Positions 1 through 7,451 of a stretch of 18,172 bases of DNA are shown one piece after another. The stretch is from an uncultured Collinsella sp. (GTDB lineage Bacteria > Actinomycetota > Coriobacteriia > Coriobacteriales > Coriobacteriaceae). The notes below the pieces were generated by a model. That model saw only the letters and a program-made list of their open reading frames with translations. It searched no databases and had not been told where the DNA came from. Positions within the stretch are counted from its first letter, which is position 1; each line of letters opens with the position of its first letter. The DNA lies in the NCBI GenBank assembly GCA_902467875.1, contig CABQWP010000044.1, positions 1-18,172 of the forward strand, written 5' to 3'. Both the position numbers and the translations under genes were made by a program.

Positions 1-2
1 TC

Positions 3-578
3 AGGCCGGAGGACGATGGCGGGGTTCGGACGCTCGCCGCCCTGAGGAACGAGGTCGAGGCCGCGGCGGAGGCCCGGGCGGACCTGCTCTCCGAGTACAG
101 GGCCGCCGTGGATGCCAGCCCGATCGCCGCGGAGGTGGCCGCCCTCCAGTCGATCAAGGGCTGCGCCTTCGCGCTGGCCGCGGCCTTCTCGGCCGAGGTC
201 GGCGACTTCACGAGGTTCCGTTCCGGAAGGCAGGTCACGGCCTATTTCGGCCTCGCGCCGAGTCAGAGGTCGAGTGGCGACTCCGTGCGGCTCGGAGGCA
301 TCAGCGGTGCGGGCAACGCGCTCGTGAGGAAGCTGGCCGTTGAGGGTTCATGGTGCTACGCCGCGGCACGGCACCAGCCGAAGCTCATGCCAAGGGACAC
401 GGGCGTGCCCCTCGAGATAAGGATGCACGGGAGGAAGGGGTCCGAGCGGCTCCTGCGGCGGCGCGAGGAGATGCTCGCCCGCGGCATGCCCGCGGCGAAG
501 GCCAACGCGGCCACCGCGGCCGAGCTCGTGAGGTGGCTCTGGGCCCTCGGCATGATGTGCCGGGAGGGCGCGGAATAG
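3..578 (+). CDS. IS110-family transposase, C-terminal part (5' end outside window)
   Basis: The reading frame is open from the window edge to a TAG at 576-578, so the N-terminal RuvC-like DEDD domain lies outside the window. What is visible is the C-terminal transposase domain of the IS110/IS116/IS902 type. It opens with a helix-hairpin-helix-like stretch (LQSIKGCAFALAAAF, nt 147-191), continues with the FTRFRSGRQVTAYFGLAPSQ motif, and then has the Ser-Gly and GGISGAGNALVRKL motifs. Family knowledge: these enzymes recombine DNA with a RuvC-like domain plus a C-terminal serine, guided by a bridge RNA encoded in a noncoding end of the element. A GTG at 108 is an internal codon, not a start, because the same frame is coding-like upstream (RNEVEAAAEARADLLSEY). 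The subgroup (IS110 or IS1111) cannot be decided here. Confidence 0.9.
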   Translation, partial: RPEDDGGVRTLAALRNEVEAAAEARADLLSEYRAAVDASPIAAEVAALQSIKGCAFALAAAFSAEVGDFTRFRSGRQVTAYFGLAPSQRSSGDSVRLGGISGAGNALVRKLAVEGSWCYAAARHQPKLMPRDTGVPLEIRMHGRKGSERLLRRREEMLARGMPAAKANAATAAELVRWLWALGMMCREGAE

Positions 579-856
579 ACATAGCCCCCGTCCCGGCGAG
601 CCGGGCGGCCTTCGGGGATACCCCCTATTTCGCTGTGCGCGCGGAGCCCTCCGCATGCGCCTCGACAGACTTGGGGAACCCCGCCGAAGGAATGGAGTGC
701 GGGCCGGCAGAACGGTATCCGCGGATATGAGACTGAGCCGAAGGCGTCGATGACATGCCGGGGGCGGACCGGGACGGGTTAACGGCAGGCCCCGCCGACC
801 GATTGCAAGCGGTCGGCGGGGCCATTGTGGCTCTTGACAGCGGATTGGGTCATATG
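579..856 (+). other. Structured noncoding tail of the IS110-family element (possible bridge-RNA region)
   Basis: No convincing gene lies between the transposase stop and the structured repeat at 857. The stretch is dense in short hairpins: CCCGG/CCGGG at 592-605, GGGG/CCCC at 614-624, GCGGAG/CTCCGC at 641-654 with outer GCGC pairing, GGGG/CCCC at 673-682, and the palindrome TATCCGCGGATA at 716-727. A 14-bp perfect hairpin with an 8-nt loop follows at 788-823 and has no T-run after it. In IS1111-type members of the family the guide RNA is encoded downstream of the transposase, so this is a candidate. The right end of the element is not proven. Confidence 0.35.
788..823. other. 14-bp perfect hairpin downstream of transposase
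   Basis: GGCCCCGCCGACCG at 788-801 pairs perfectly with CGGTCGGCGGGGCC at 810-823 around an 8-nt loop. No T-tract follows on either strand, so it is not a standard intrinsic terminator. It could be an end structure of the insertion element or a factor-dependent terminator. Confidence 0.6.
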
Positions 857-1001
857 AGCGAAAGCCCGCCAGAGAGAGCAAGGTGCCATGAAACAAGGTG
901 GCATTGACCTTTTGGTCATGCCACCGAAGTTGAAAGGCAGATTGCCGCTCTGGCGGGCTTGCAGCGTCGACTGGTTACGCGGTTTGGTAAAACCGCGTAA
1001 C
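857..1001 (-). repeat. Structured 3'-UTR repeat, copy 1 (truncated at far end)
   Basis: Read on the minus strand, the element starts at the last base of the dipeptidase stop codon. Helix P1 is 974-985/990-1001 (12 bp, 4-nt loop). Helix P2 is 862-874/948-960 (13 bp perfect). Helix P3 is 897-909/914-925 with a TTTT loop and one bulge. It matches copies 2 (7273-7449) and 3 (10523-10699), including conserved unpaired stretches such as CAATCTG and TTCAACTTC on the minus strand. The roughly 50 nt beyond P2 shared by copies 2 and 3 are missing here, where sequence from the IS110 side begins. No U-run follows P1, so it is not simply a terminator. Confidence 0.85.
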
Positions 1002-2437
1002 TATAGTTCGAGTTCGTTGAGACGCAGGATTGCCACGATGTAAATCTTGAGTGCTTGCTTGAGCTGCTCTTCGTTGGCGCACTCGTTGGGACCGTGCATC
1101 TGGCCGCCCCACTCGGGCAGCTCAAGGCCGGTCTCTTCGGGGCCAAACGAGACGGCGCGGGCAAAGTTGCGTGCGTACGTGCCACCGCCCATGGCAAAGG
1201 GTTCGGCATGCTTGCCGGTGAACTCGTTATAGGTATCGATAAGCGCCTTCACGGCCGGATCATCGGCAGAGACCGAGAACGGCACCTTCGCGCGACCCAG
1301 CTGGCACGTCACGCCGAAACGGCCCACGAGCGGATCGAGCTGCTCGCGGATGGTATCGGCACTCGTGCTGTCGGGGAAGCGCACGTCGATGACCTGCTCG
1401 ATATGGCCATCCGCCACGCGGATGACGCCGGCGTTGCAGGTAAGCGGGCCAAACGCCGGACTCGTCGCATCGATACCCAGGCCGCGGCCATAGGCGTCCG
1501 CATGCACAAAGGCCAAAAACTTGACAAACTCGTGCTCGGCGGGCGTCAACAGGCGCTTGTCACGGGCGCCAAACGCGTCCTCGGCCTCGCGCAGATACGC
1601 CACGATCAGGCCGACGGCATTGATCGTCCCCTCGGGCATCGAGGCATGACCGCCAATGCCGTGGGCAAAAATCTGCGCATGCCCGTTATCGAGTGTCGTG
1701 ATCTCAAGGCGATCGGCGTTCTCGACCGGCGCCGGCAGCTCATCGGCGGCAATCGCGAGCTCGCAGATGGACTGCGACGGAATGGCGTTGCTCGCCTCGG
1801 CGCCGCTCCACGACACGATGCGCCCGCCGTCGATCTTGGAGCTCACGAACGTCGCCCCAAACTGGCCCTTCTCGGCATTGCAGACCGGGAACTCGGCATC
1901 GGGCGTAAACAAAAAGTCGGGGTCTGCGTGGTTCTCCAGATAATGGTGAACGTCGGACATGCCCACTTCCTCATCGCAGCCCAGCAGCGCGCGGAAAGCA
2001 TAGCGCGGGGTAATGCCGTGCTTGAGCAGATAAGCGCCGGCGTAGAGCGACAGCACCGCCGGACCCTTGTCGTCAATCACGCCGCGACCGAGCAGCCAGC
2101 CCTCGCGGCGCTCCATCGCAAACGGGTCGGTGTTCCAACCGGGGCCAGCGGGAACCACGTCCACGTGGCAGATAGTCGCGAGCTGCTTGTCGCCGCGACC
2201 CGGGATATCGGCGATTCCCACATAGCCCCCGTCGTCGCTCGTCTGATAGCCGAGCTTTTGCGCAATGCCGAGCGCGCAATCGAGCGCGTCACGGACCGGG
2301 CGGCCAAACGGCGCACCGGGCTCCGCATCGGCAGCAACGGCCACGGACGGATAGCTCACCAGTTGTTCGATATCGGCAACGACATCCTCCCAGACCTCGT
2401 CGACATACTCGGCAACGCTCTGCTCCACCTGATTCAT
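1001..2437 (-). CDS. pepV: M20-family dipeptidase, PepV-like
   Basis: This is a 478-residue metallopeptidase of the PepV/Sapep branch of family M20, expected to cleave dipeptides in the cytoplasm with two metal ions. Visible metal and active-site motifs are HVD (H91, D93), GRGVIDDKGP (D122), GCDEEVGMSD (E156, E157), FTPDAEFPV (D180) and the HGIGGHASMPEG segment that follows the lid domain. The length fits PepV (about 470 residues). The start is the ATG at 2437, because a strong AAGGAGGT Shine-Dalgarno site precedes it by 5 nt. The longer open frame upstream runs into the neighbouring gene. It lies 55 nt downstream of the HAD phosphatase on the same strand and is probably co-transcribed with it. 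Its stop codon overlaps the first base of the structured repeat copy 1. The symbol is assigned by family resemblance. Confidence 0.88.
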   Translation of the reverse strand: MNQVEQSVAEYVDEVWEDVVADIEQLVSYPSVAVAADAEPGAPFGRPVRDALDCALGIAQKLGYQTSDDGGYVGIADIPGRGDKQLATICHVDVVPAGPGWNTDPFAMERREGWLLGRGVIDDKGPAVLSLYAGAYLLKHGITPRYAFRALLGCDEEVGMSDVHHYLENHADPDFLFTPDAEFPVCNAEKGQFGATFVSSKIDGGRIVSWSGAEASNAIPSQSICELAIAADELPAPVENADRLEITTLDNGHAQIFAHGIGGHASMPEGTINAVGLIVAYLREAEDAFGARDKRLLTPAEHEFVKFLAFVHADAYGRGLGIDATSPAFGPLTCNAGVIRVADGHIEQVIDVRFPDSTSADTIREQLDPLVGRFGVTCQLGRAKVPFSVSADDPAVKALIDTYNEFTGKHAEPFAMGGGTYARNFARAVSFGPEETGLELPEWGGQMHGPNECANEEQLKQALKIYIVAILRLNELEL

Positions 2438-2458
2438 GGACGACCTCCTTACCAATGA

Positions 2459-2476
2459 GCGACGGGTACGCCCGCC
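2459..2476 (-). repeat. Short leader repeat upstream of the dipeptidase
   Basis: GCGACGGGTACGCCCGCC (plus-strand reading) lies 21 nt upstream of the dipeptidase start. A copy with one mismatch sits at 8271-8288, 18 nt upstream of the SDR gene start. Each can form a small CGGG/CCCG hairpin in the mRNA leader. Function unknown; a chance match is possible in this GC-rich DNA. Confidence 0.4.
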
Positions 2477-2492
2477 CCTCACATTATGTCTA

Positions 2493-3161
2493 TTAGATAG
2501 CGAAAAGTTTAGCAAGCTCGGCCACCGAGTGCACCACCGCATCGGCGCCCGCGGCCTCGTGCTCCCCCGGCGCTGCCGCGCCCGAATAGATGCCGATGCA
2601 CGGCACGCCCATCGCGTGCGCGCCCTCCACATCGTTAAAGCGATCGCCGATCATCACGGCATCGTCGGCCGTCGCGCCGAGCGCCGCCAGGGCATCGCGA
2701 ACCGAATCGGCCTTGGTCTCGCGTCCCTGCGGCGGATTCATGCCAACCACCGCCTCAAACTGCGAAAGCCCCAGCTCGCCCACCATGTCAATGCACTTTG
2801 CCTCCATGCGTGACGTCGCCACGGCCAAGCGATGCCCCTGCGCGACAAGGCCATCGAGCAGCTCGGGGATTCCATCGAACACGGGATACTCTTCCGGTCC
2901 CAGCTCATCAAAAAAGGCACGGTACTCGTCGGCCACCACAAGCGACTCCTCGCGCGTAAAGCCGTAAAAGTCGTGGAAGCTCTTCCACAGCGGAGGCCCG
3001 ATCATGCGACGCAGGTCACCCATCTGCGCCTCCGAAAACCCGCGCGCGGCCAACGTCTTGCGCGTCGAGGTCATCACCGCTCGACCCGTATCTGCCACCG
3101 TGCCATCGAAATCAAACAGCACGACCGGCCACTTGCATATCTCCAGCGCCTCCATCGGCAT
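2493..3161 (-). CDS. HAD-superfamily phosphatase, phosphoglycolate-phosphatase-like
   Basis: A 222-residue HAD hydrolase with a helical cap. All four catalytic motifs are visible: motif I LFDFDGT (nucleophile D17, acid/base D19), motif II VATS (residues 114-117), motif III K150 and motif IV GDRFND (172-177). The overall pattern (cap inserted after motif I, IGDRFNDVEGAHAMGVPCIGI) resembles phosphoglycolate phosphatase and PpaX, but the substrate cannot be fixed from sequence. Three starts are possible: GTG at 3188, ATG at 3161 and ATG at 3155. The purine-rich GGGGAAGAGGG just upstream favours 3161 or 3155. It probably heads a two-gene operon with the dipeptidase and is divergent from degV. Confidence 0.85.
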   Translation of the reverse strand: MPMEALEICKWPVVLFDFDGTVADTGRAVMTSTRKTLAARGFSEAQMGDLRRMIGPPLWKSFHDFYGFTREESLVVADEYRAFFDELGPEEYPVFDGIPELLDGLVAQGHRLAVATSRMEAKCIDMVGELGLSQFEAVVGMNPPQGRETKADSVRDALAALGATADDAVMIGDRFNDVEGAHAMGVPCIGIYSGAAAPGEHEAAGADAVVHSVAELAKLFAI

Positions 3162-3203
3162 CCCTCTTCCCCAGTTGACGATTTCCACACCGACACTTCA
3201 AAC

Positions 3204-3233
3204 TGTTGACTATTCAACAATTAAACCTATAAA
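3204..3233 (+). promoter_or_regulatory. Predicted degV promoter with overlapping operator-like palindrome
   Basis: A -35 box TTGACT (3206-3211) and a -10 box TATAAA (3228-3233) are separated by 16 nt, about 78 nt upstream of the degV start. The inverted repeat TGTTGA-CTAT-TCAACA (3204-3219) covers the -35 box, where a repressor could block polymerase. No regulator is identified. Confidence 0.6.
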
Positions 3234-3311
3234 TGTGGAACGACTCCACTATACTTGTCGCACTTTGCTCTCAGAAGGCGGCGCTGCCGCGCCCCAACGA
3301 AAGGTGCAATT

Positions 3312-4172
3312 ATGTCTTTTGCCATCATAACCGACTCCACGTCGGACATCTCCCCCGCCCGCGCCCAAGAGCTCGGCATTTACGTCATTCCGCTGCATGT
3401 GATTATCGAAGGCGAGGACCTGCTCGACCAGGTACAGATCACCGCCCAGGAGTACGTCGCCCGCATGGCCGGCTCCGAGCAGCTGCCGCATACCTCGCAG
3501 CCGAGTGCCGGCGAGTTCAAGGCGCTGTTTGACCGCGTGCGCGCCGATGGCCACGACAGCGCCATCTTTATCTCGCTATGCAGCGAGTGGTCCGCCTGCT
3601 ATGCCAACGCCAGCCTGACGGCCGAGACCCACGAGCTCGACGTGCGCTGCATCGATTCGCGCACCGGTTCGGGTGCCGAAGGCCTGCTGGTGGAGTACGC
3701 GCTCGCCATGCGCGAGGACGGTCGCAGCCTGGACGAGACCGAGGCGCAGATCCGCGCGACGCTGCCCGACGCCCACCTGCTGCTGATTCCCCGCACGATC
3801 GAGAACCTGGTCAAGAACGGCCGCGCACCTAAACTCGCCGGCCAGCTCACGCAGATGCTCAACATTCGCCTGGCCGTTTCGCCGGAGTGGAAATCGGGCG
3901 AGATCAAGGCCATCAAAAAGGGCCGCGGCGCCAAGCGCATCGTTGCCAACACCATGGCCGATTGCCTCGCGTTTTTGGACGAGCACCCGGGCTCAAGCGT
4001 GCGCGTGCTCACGACCGGCGCCGCCGAGGAGCAGGAGCTCGTCAGCCAAGCACTCGCAGGCCAAGACTATGTAGACGCCGGCACCGGCCCCATCGGCTGC
4101 ACCATCGCCACCCATGTAGGCGTCGACGCCATCGCCATCAGCTACTGCCCCTGCTACCAGCCCATCCACTAG
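3312..4172 (+). CDS. DegV-family fatty-acid-binding protein
   Basis: A 286-residue cytoplasmic protein of the usual DegV length. Family knowledge: DegV and FakB proteins bind a fatty acid, and FakB members present it to the FakA kinase. No FakA is in this window. Visible motifs are the N-terminal ITDSTSDI (residues 6-13), IPLHV, TSQPSAGEF (61-69, ligand-site serine), and the hinge DSRTGSGAEGLLV near 115-127. The family's SSGLSGTY-like motif is degenerate here (ISLCSEWSACYANA, 87-100). The start is ATG 3312, with GAAAGGTG 5 nt upstream; an upstream in-frame ATG at 3255 lies between the promoter and this site and lacks an SD. A long palindrome follows the gene. Confidence 0.87.
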   Translation: MSFAIITDSTSDISPARAQELGIYVIPLHVIIEGEDLLDQVQITAQEYVARMAGSEQLPHTSQPSAGEFKALFDRVRADGHDSAIFISLCSEWSACYANASLTAETHELDVRCIDSRTGSGAEGLLVEYALAMREDGRSLDETEAQIRATLPDAHLLLIPRTIENLVKNGRAPKLAGQLTQMLNIRLAVSPEWKSGEIKAIKKGRGAKRIVANTMADCLAFLDEHPGSSVRVLTTGAAEEQELVSQALAGQDYVDAGTGPIGCTIATHVGVDAIAISYCPCYQPIH

Positions 4173-4183
4173 GGGCACCTTTA

Positions 4184-4254
4184 CCGCTTGCGGTGGAATA
4201 GGGGCTGTTTTGGCTTATTAGCCGCCAATCAATCCCTATTCCACCGCAACTTAG
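4184..4254. repeat. TTGCGGTG palindromic element, copy A (likely bidirectional terminator)
   Basis: TTGCGGTGGAATAGGG (4188-4203) pairs perfectly with 4234-4249 around a 30-nt loop that holds a smaller GGC/GCC hairpin (4212-4223). It separates the convergent degV and toxin genes, so it may stop transcription from both sides, although no long U-run follows. The outer ends and parts of the loop match copy B at 10335-10405, while the inner stem differs with pairing kept. Confidence 0.75.
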
Positions 4255-4264
4255 AAATCGGCGA

Positions 4265-4573
4265 TCAGCCCTGCGGGCCCTGGAACAGTTCCTCATGCGA
4301 GCCCATTCTGACCAGTCGGAGCACAGGATTCGTCTTATGCGGCAAGTACAGAACGACCACATCGACCAAGCCATCGGATAGGTGGAAATCGATGTGGCCG
4401 TTGTAGTTTCCGCCCGGGTTTGAGAGCTCGTGGGCGCCATACTCCGCCGGAAGTGACCCATGAGCCACAAGCTCTGCAACCGCCGCTTTAAACTCACTTT
4501 TTAGCTGCGGATGCATGCGCATCGTTCGTTTGTAGTCCACCTTAAATTGAGCCTCGACTTTAATCTCGAACAT
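4265..4573 (-). CDS. yafQ: Type II toxin, RelE superfamily, YafQ-like mRNA interferase
   Basis: A 102-residue toxin of the YafQ branch of RelE. Family knowledge: YafQ cleaves mRNA on the ribosome and is neutralised by its partner antitoxin. Visible features are the YGAHEL stretch (H48), the NGHIDFHLSDG segment (H60, H64, D67) and the C-terminal GSHEELF signature (H93, F97), matching the His/Asp/His/Phe set used for cleavage. The spacing between HEL and the next His is slightly expanded (NPGGNYNG). It starts 2 nt after the antitoxin stop codon, with a GAGGAA Shine-Dalgarno site inside the end of the antitoxin gene, so translation is probably coupled. Confidence 0.88.
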   Translation of the reverse strand: MFEIKVEAQFKVDYKRTMRMHPQLKSEFKAAVAELVAHGSLPAEYGAHELSNPGGNYNGHIDFHLSDGLVDVVVLYLPHKTNPVLRLVRMGSHEELFQGPQG

Positions 4574-4575
4574 CG

Positions 4576-4875
4576 CTATTCCTCATCGAGGAATGACATA
4601 AGCTCATCAGCGTTATTGAATGACAGGCTATCGTCCGGCAAAATCCCCAACTCATGAGCCTCGGCAATCACCATGGCGCGCCTCGTCGCCTCGTTGGGCA
4701 CCTCCGCCCTTCCTACAATCTCAAAAGGAATCTTTCGCTGATTTACAAGCTGCCGAACGGCAAGATTGAGATACGAATTGAGGCTGAGGCCGACCGAATC
4801 CAAGAACTCAGTCGCCTGCTCCTTGAGCCCCTCTTCGATGCGAACCGTCGTAGGCTTAACCGTTGCAGCAGACAT
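4576..4875 (-). CDS. relB: RelB/DinJ-family antitoxin
   Basis: A 99-residue antitoxin with an N-terminal ribbon-helix-helix DNA-binding domain (TTVRIEEGLKEQATEFLDSVGLSLNSYLN, broken across residues 9-37) typical of RelB/DinJ, and an acidic C-terminal half that would wrap the toxin (ends in SFLDEE). It sits directly upstream of the YafQ-like toxin in the normal antitoxin-first order. A good Shine-Dalgarno site (AGGAGG) precedes the ATG by 6 nt. An inverted repeat overlapping the promoter region at 4924-4955 is the likely site of autoregulation. The symbol reflects family, not proven orthology. Confidence 0.87.
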   Translation of the reverse strand: MSAATVKPTTVRIEEGLKEQATEFLDSVGLSLNSYLNLAVRQLVNQRKIPFEIVGRAEVPNEATRRAMVIAEAHELGILPDDSLSFNNADELMSFLDEE

Positions 4876-4906
4876 ACGCGACCTCCTAGCCTCGTCTTTT
4901 GCATCA

Positions 4907-4955
4907 GTATACCCAGTTTAGATGGCAGACTGATGTTAAATAGCATCAATCTGCC
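4907..4955 (-). promoter_or_regulatory. Toxin-antitoxin promoter with operator-like inverted repeat
   Basis: On the minus strand a -10 box TATACT (4912-4907) lies 32 nt before the antitoxin start. Upstream, GGCAGACTGATG (4924-4935) and CATCAATCTGCC (4944-4955) form a 12-bp inverted repeat with one mismatch and an 8-nt spacer, covering the -35 region. That fits RelB-type autorepression. The same repeat could instead help terminate LOG transcription, since it lies 33 nt beyond that gene's stop. Confidence 0.5.
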
Positions 4956-4987
4956 GTTTTCATTACTACAACGACAGGCACCTCGCC

Positions 4988-5746
4988 CTACACCAGCCCG
5001 CTGAGCGCAATGTCGACGGCCTCGTTGAGGTCGTCGGTGATGTGCACCAGTTCCGGATCGAGCGGGCTGATCATACCGGCGTCCATCACCGGACCGTTAA
5101 GCCAGTCGAATAGGCCCTGCCAGTACTCGCTGCCCACCAGCACGAGCGGCATGCGCTTGACCTTGTGCGTTTGCACCAGCGTGAGCACCTCGAACATCTC
5201 GTCGAGCGTGCCAAACCCGCCGGGAAACACAATAGCGCCCGAGCTGTATTTGACGAACATGGTCTTGCGCACAAAGAAGTAGCGGAAGTCCATACCGAGG
5301 TTCACGTATTTGTTGAGCCCCTGCTCGTGCGGCAGCTCAATGCCCAAACCAACTGACTTGCCGTTGACGCTCGCCGCTCCCCTGTTGGCCGCCTCCATGA
5401 TGCCGGGGCCGCCACCGGTGATAACCGCCACGCCGCGCTGGGCAATCTTACGCCCGACGGTGCGCGCCGCCTTGTAGAGCGTATCGGTCTTGGGCGTGCG
5501 GGCGCTACCGAAGATGGTCACCGCAGGTCCGAGCTCGGCAAGCGCGCCAAAGCCGTCGACAAACTCGGCCTGAATGCGCAGCACGCGCCACGGATCGGCA
5601 TGCAACCAGTCGGTCGACTCCTCGGGCGCCAGCAGGTTGGCGTAGGTGTTGTCCTTAGGAATCATGGGACCGCGCATGACCACGGGACCGCGTCGGTACG
5701 TCTCGTCGTAGGCCGGCTCGCCCTCGACGTTCTCATTCTTAATCAT
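4988..5746 (-). CDS. LOG-family protein (Rossmann-fold nucleotide 5'-monophosphate hydrolase)
   Basis: A 252-residue LOG/TIGR00730-type protein, a family formerly annotated as lysine decarboxylase. Known members remove the base from cytokinin riboside monophosphates or purine/pyrimidine nucleotides. Both signature motifs are intact: GGGPGIMEA (residues 111-119) and PGGFGTLDE (175-183), with R160-K161 between them. A roughly 70-residue N-terminal extension precedes the Rossmann core (VTIFGSARTP), as in the longer bacterial branch. The start is ATG 5746, with AGGAG 5 nt upstream; the longer frame would start upstream of this SD inside a terminator structure. The real substrate is unknown. A strong terminator-like hairpin ends only 15 nt before the start codon, suggesting expression by read-through or attenuation. 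Confidence 0.87.
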   Translation of the reverse strand: MIKNENVEGEPAYDETYRRGPVVMRGPMIPKDNTYANLLAPEESTDWLHADPWRVLRIQAEFVDGFGALAELGPAVTIFGSARTPKTDTLYKAARTVGRKIAQRGVAVITGGGPGIMEAANRGAASVNGKSVGLGIELPHEQGLNKYVNLGMDFRYFFVRKTMFVKYSSGAIVFPGGFGTLDEMFEVLTLVQTHKVKRMPLVLVGSEYWQGLFDWLNGPVMDAGMISPLDPELVHITDDLNEAVDIALSGLV

Positions 5747-5760
5747 GGGTGCTCCTATCG

Positions 5761-5809
5761 AGAAAAAGAAAACGGGCGGGGTCAACGCCATGCGTCAAAC
5801 ACCCGCCCG
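5761..5809 (-). terminator. Intrinsic terminator after tgt, immediately before the LOG gene
   Basis: On the minus strand CGGGCGGG (5809-5802) pairs with CCCGCCCG (5780-5773), with an inner GACGC/GCGT pairing (5785-5795). The RNA then runs into TTTTCTTTTTCT (5772-5761). The LOG Shine-Dalgarno site starts 4 nt further on. It is either the tgt terminator or a regulated attenuator of the LOG gene. Confidence 0.75.
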
Positions 5810-5877
5810 AACATCAACTATTCGGTATGGTACCCACGATGCATCAAGTGCTTGCAAGCTATCGGTCAGCGGTCGTG

Positions 5878-5909
5878 CGGCCGGTGTCAGCAAATGTGAC
5901 GACCGGCCG
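5878..5909. other. Second stem-loop in the tgt-LOG gap
   Basis: CGGCCGGT (5878-5885) pairs with ACCGGCCG (5902-5909), and GTCA/TGAC (5886-5889/5897-5900) extends the stem around a 7-nt loop with a single bulged base. No U-run follows. It lies 50 nt beyond the tgt stop and upstream of the terminator, so it could be part of a LOG leader. Confidence 0.55.
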
Positions 5910-5958
5910 CCGCTCGCCCCTTGCCGTTGCCCGCGCCCTGCAAGCGCCCGCGCCGCTC

Positions 5959-7098
<1,140 letters not shown>

Positions 7099-7135
7099 AA
7101 ACTGGAACTCCTTGGTTGCGGTTCATACGCAAACC

Positions 7136-7141
7136 ATTATA
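7136..7141 (-). promoter_or_regulatory. Predicted -10 box for tgt
   Basis: A perfect TATAAT on the minus strand lies 37 nt upstream of the tgt ATG. No good -35 box stands 16-18 nt further upstream, so support is from the -10 box and position only. Confidence 0.45.
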
Positions 7142-7228
7142 CGGGCAACCCGCAAGAAGCACCGACTCGACAGAAACTGGTGCAAAGGAAACCTGCCCCC
7201 TTGCACCAATGCACCAATGCACCAGGAT

Positions 7229-7268
7229 AAAAAATGATCCGTTTTCCTCCGTCCCCAACGGATCATTT
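7229..7268 (-). terminator. Intrinsic terminator downstream of the SDR gene
   Basis: On the minus strand AAATGATCCGTT (7268-7257) pairs perfectly with AACGGATCATTT (7243-7232) around a 13-nt loop rich in G and A. The stem ends in a run of six T (7234-7229). It lies 180 nt past the SDR stop, beyond the structured repeat copy 2, so the repeat would be transcribed as part of the SDR 3'-UTR. The stretch 7142-7228 between this terminator and the tgt -10 box holds a GGTGCAA/TTGCACC pairing and three tandem TGCACCA motifs; I see no gene in it. Confidence 0.8.
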
Positions 7269-7272
7269 CCGA

Positions 7273-7449
7273 CAGCCACAGCAACGCCGATGTTATGGCA
7301 CCGACAGCGAAAACCCGCCAAAGCGAGCAAGGTGCCTTGAAACAAGGCGGCATTGACCTTCTGGTCATGCCGCCGAAGTTGAAAGACAGATTGCCGCTCT
7401 GGCGGGTTTGCAGCGTCAACTGGTTACGCGGTTCGTAGAACCGCGTAAC
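7273..7449 (-). repeat. Structured 3'-UTR repeat, copy 2 (full length)
   Basis: On the minus strand it begins 2 nt after the SDR stop codon. P1 is 7423-7434/7438-7449 (12 bp, 3-nt loop). P2 is 7311-7325/7395-7409 (15 bp with one G-U-type mismatch). P3 is 7346-7358/7363-7374 with a TTCT loop and one bulge. Beyond P2 about 45 nt (7273-7310) remain alike to copy 3, including TGCCAT and ACATCGG on the minus strand. Compared with copy 1, P2 and P3 carry paired base changes that keep the helices. Confidence 0.88.
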
Positions 7450-7451
7450 TG

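Noticed and set aside
834..856. TTGACA at 834-839 as a promoter
   Set aside because: The nearest -10-like sequence (CATATG) is only 11 nt away and no gene follows on the plus strand.
974..1001. Helix P1 of the structured repeat as an ordinary intrinsic terminator
   Set aside because: None of the three copies has a U-run after P1, and the sequence continues into further conserved helices. After the SDR gene a real terminator comes 180 nt later.
1055..2458. 467-codon plus-strand open frame over the dipeptidase
   Set aside because: It is antisense to a gene with all M20 metal-binding motifs and a strong SD.
7123..7419. Minus-strand 98-codon open frame, with a similar 80-codon frame at 10406-10648, whose translations look alike
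   Set aside because: The similarity comes from the structured repeat. Compensatory base changes follow pairing rather than codon positions, and there is no ribosome site.
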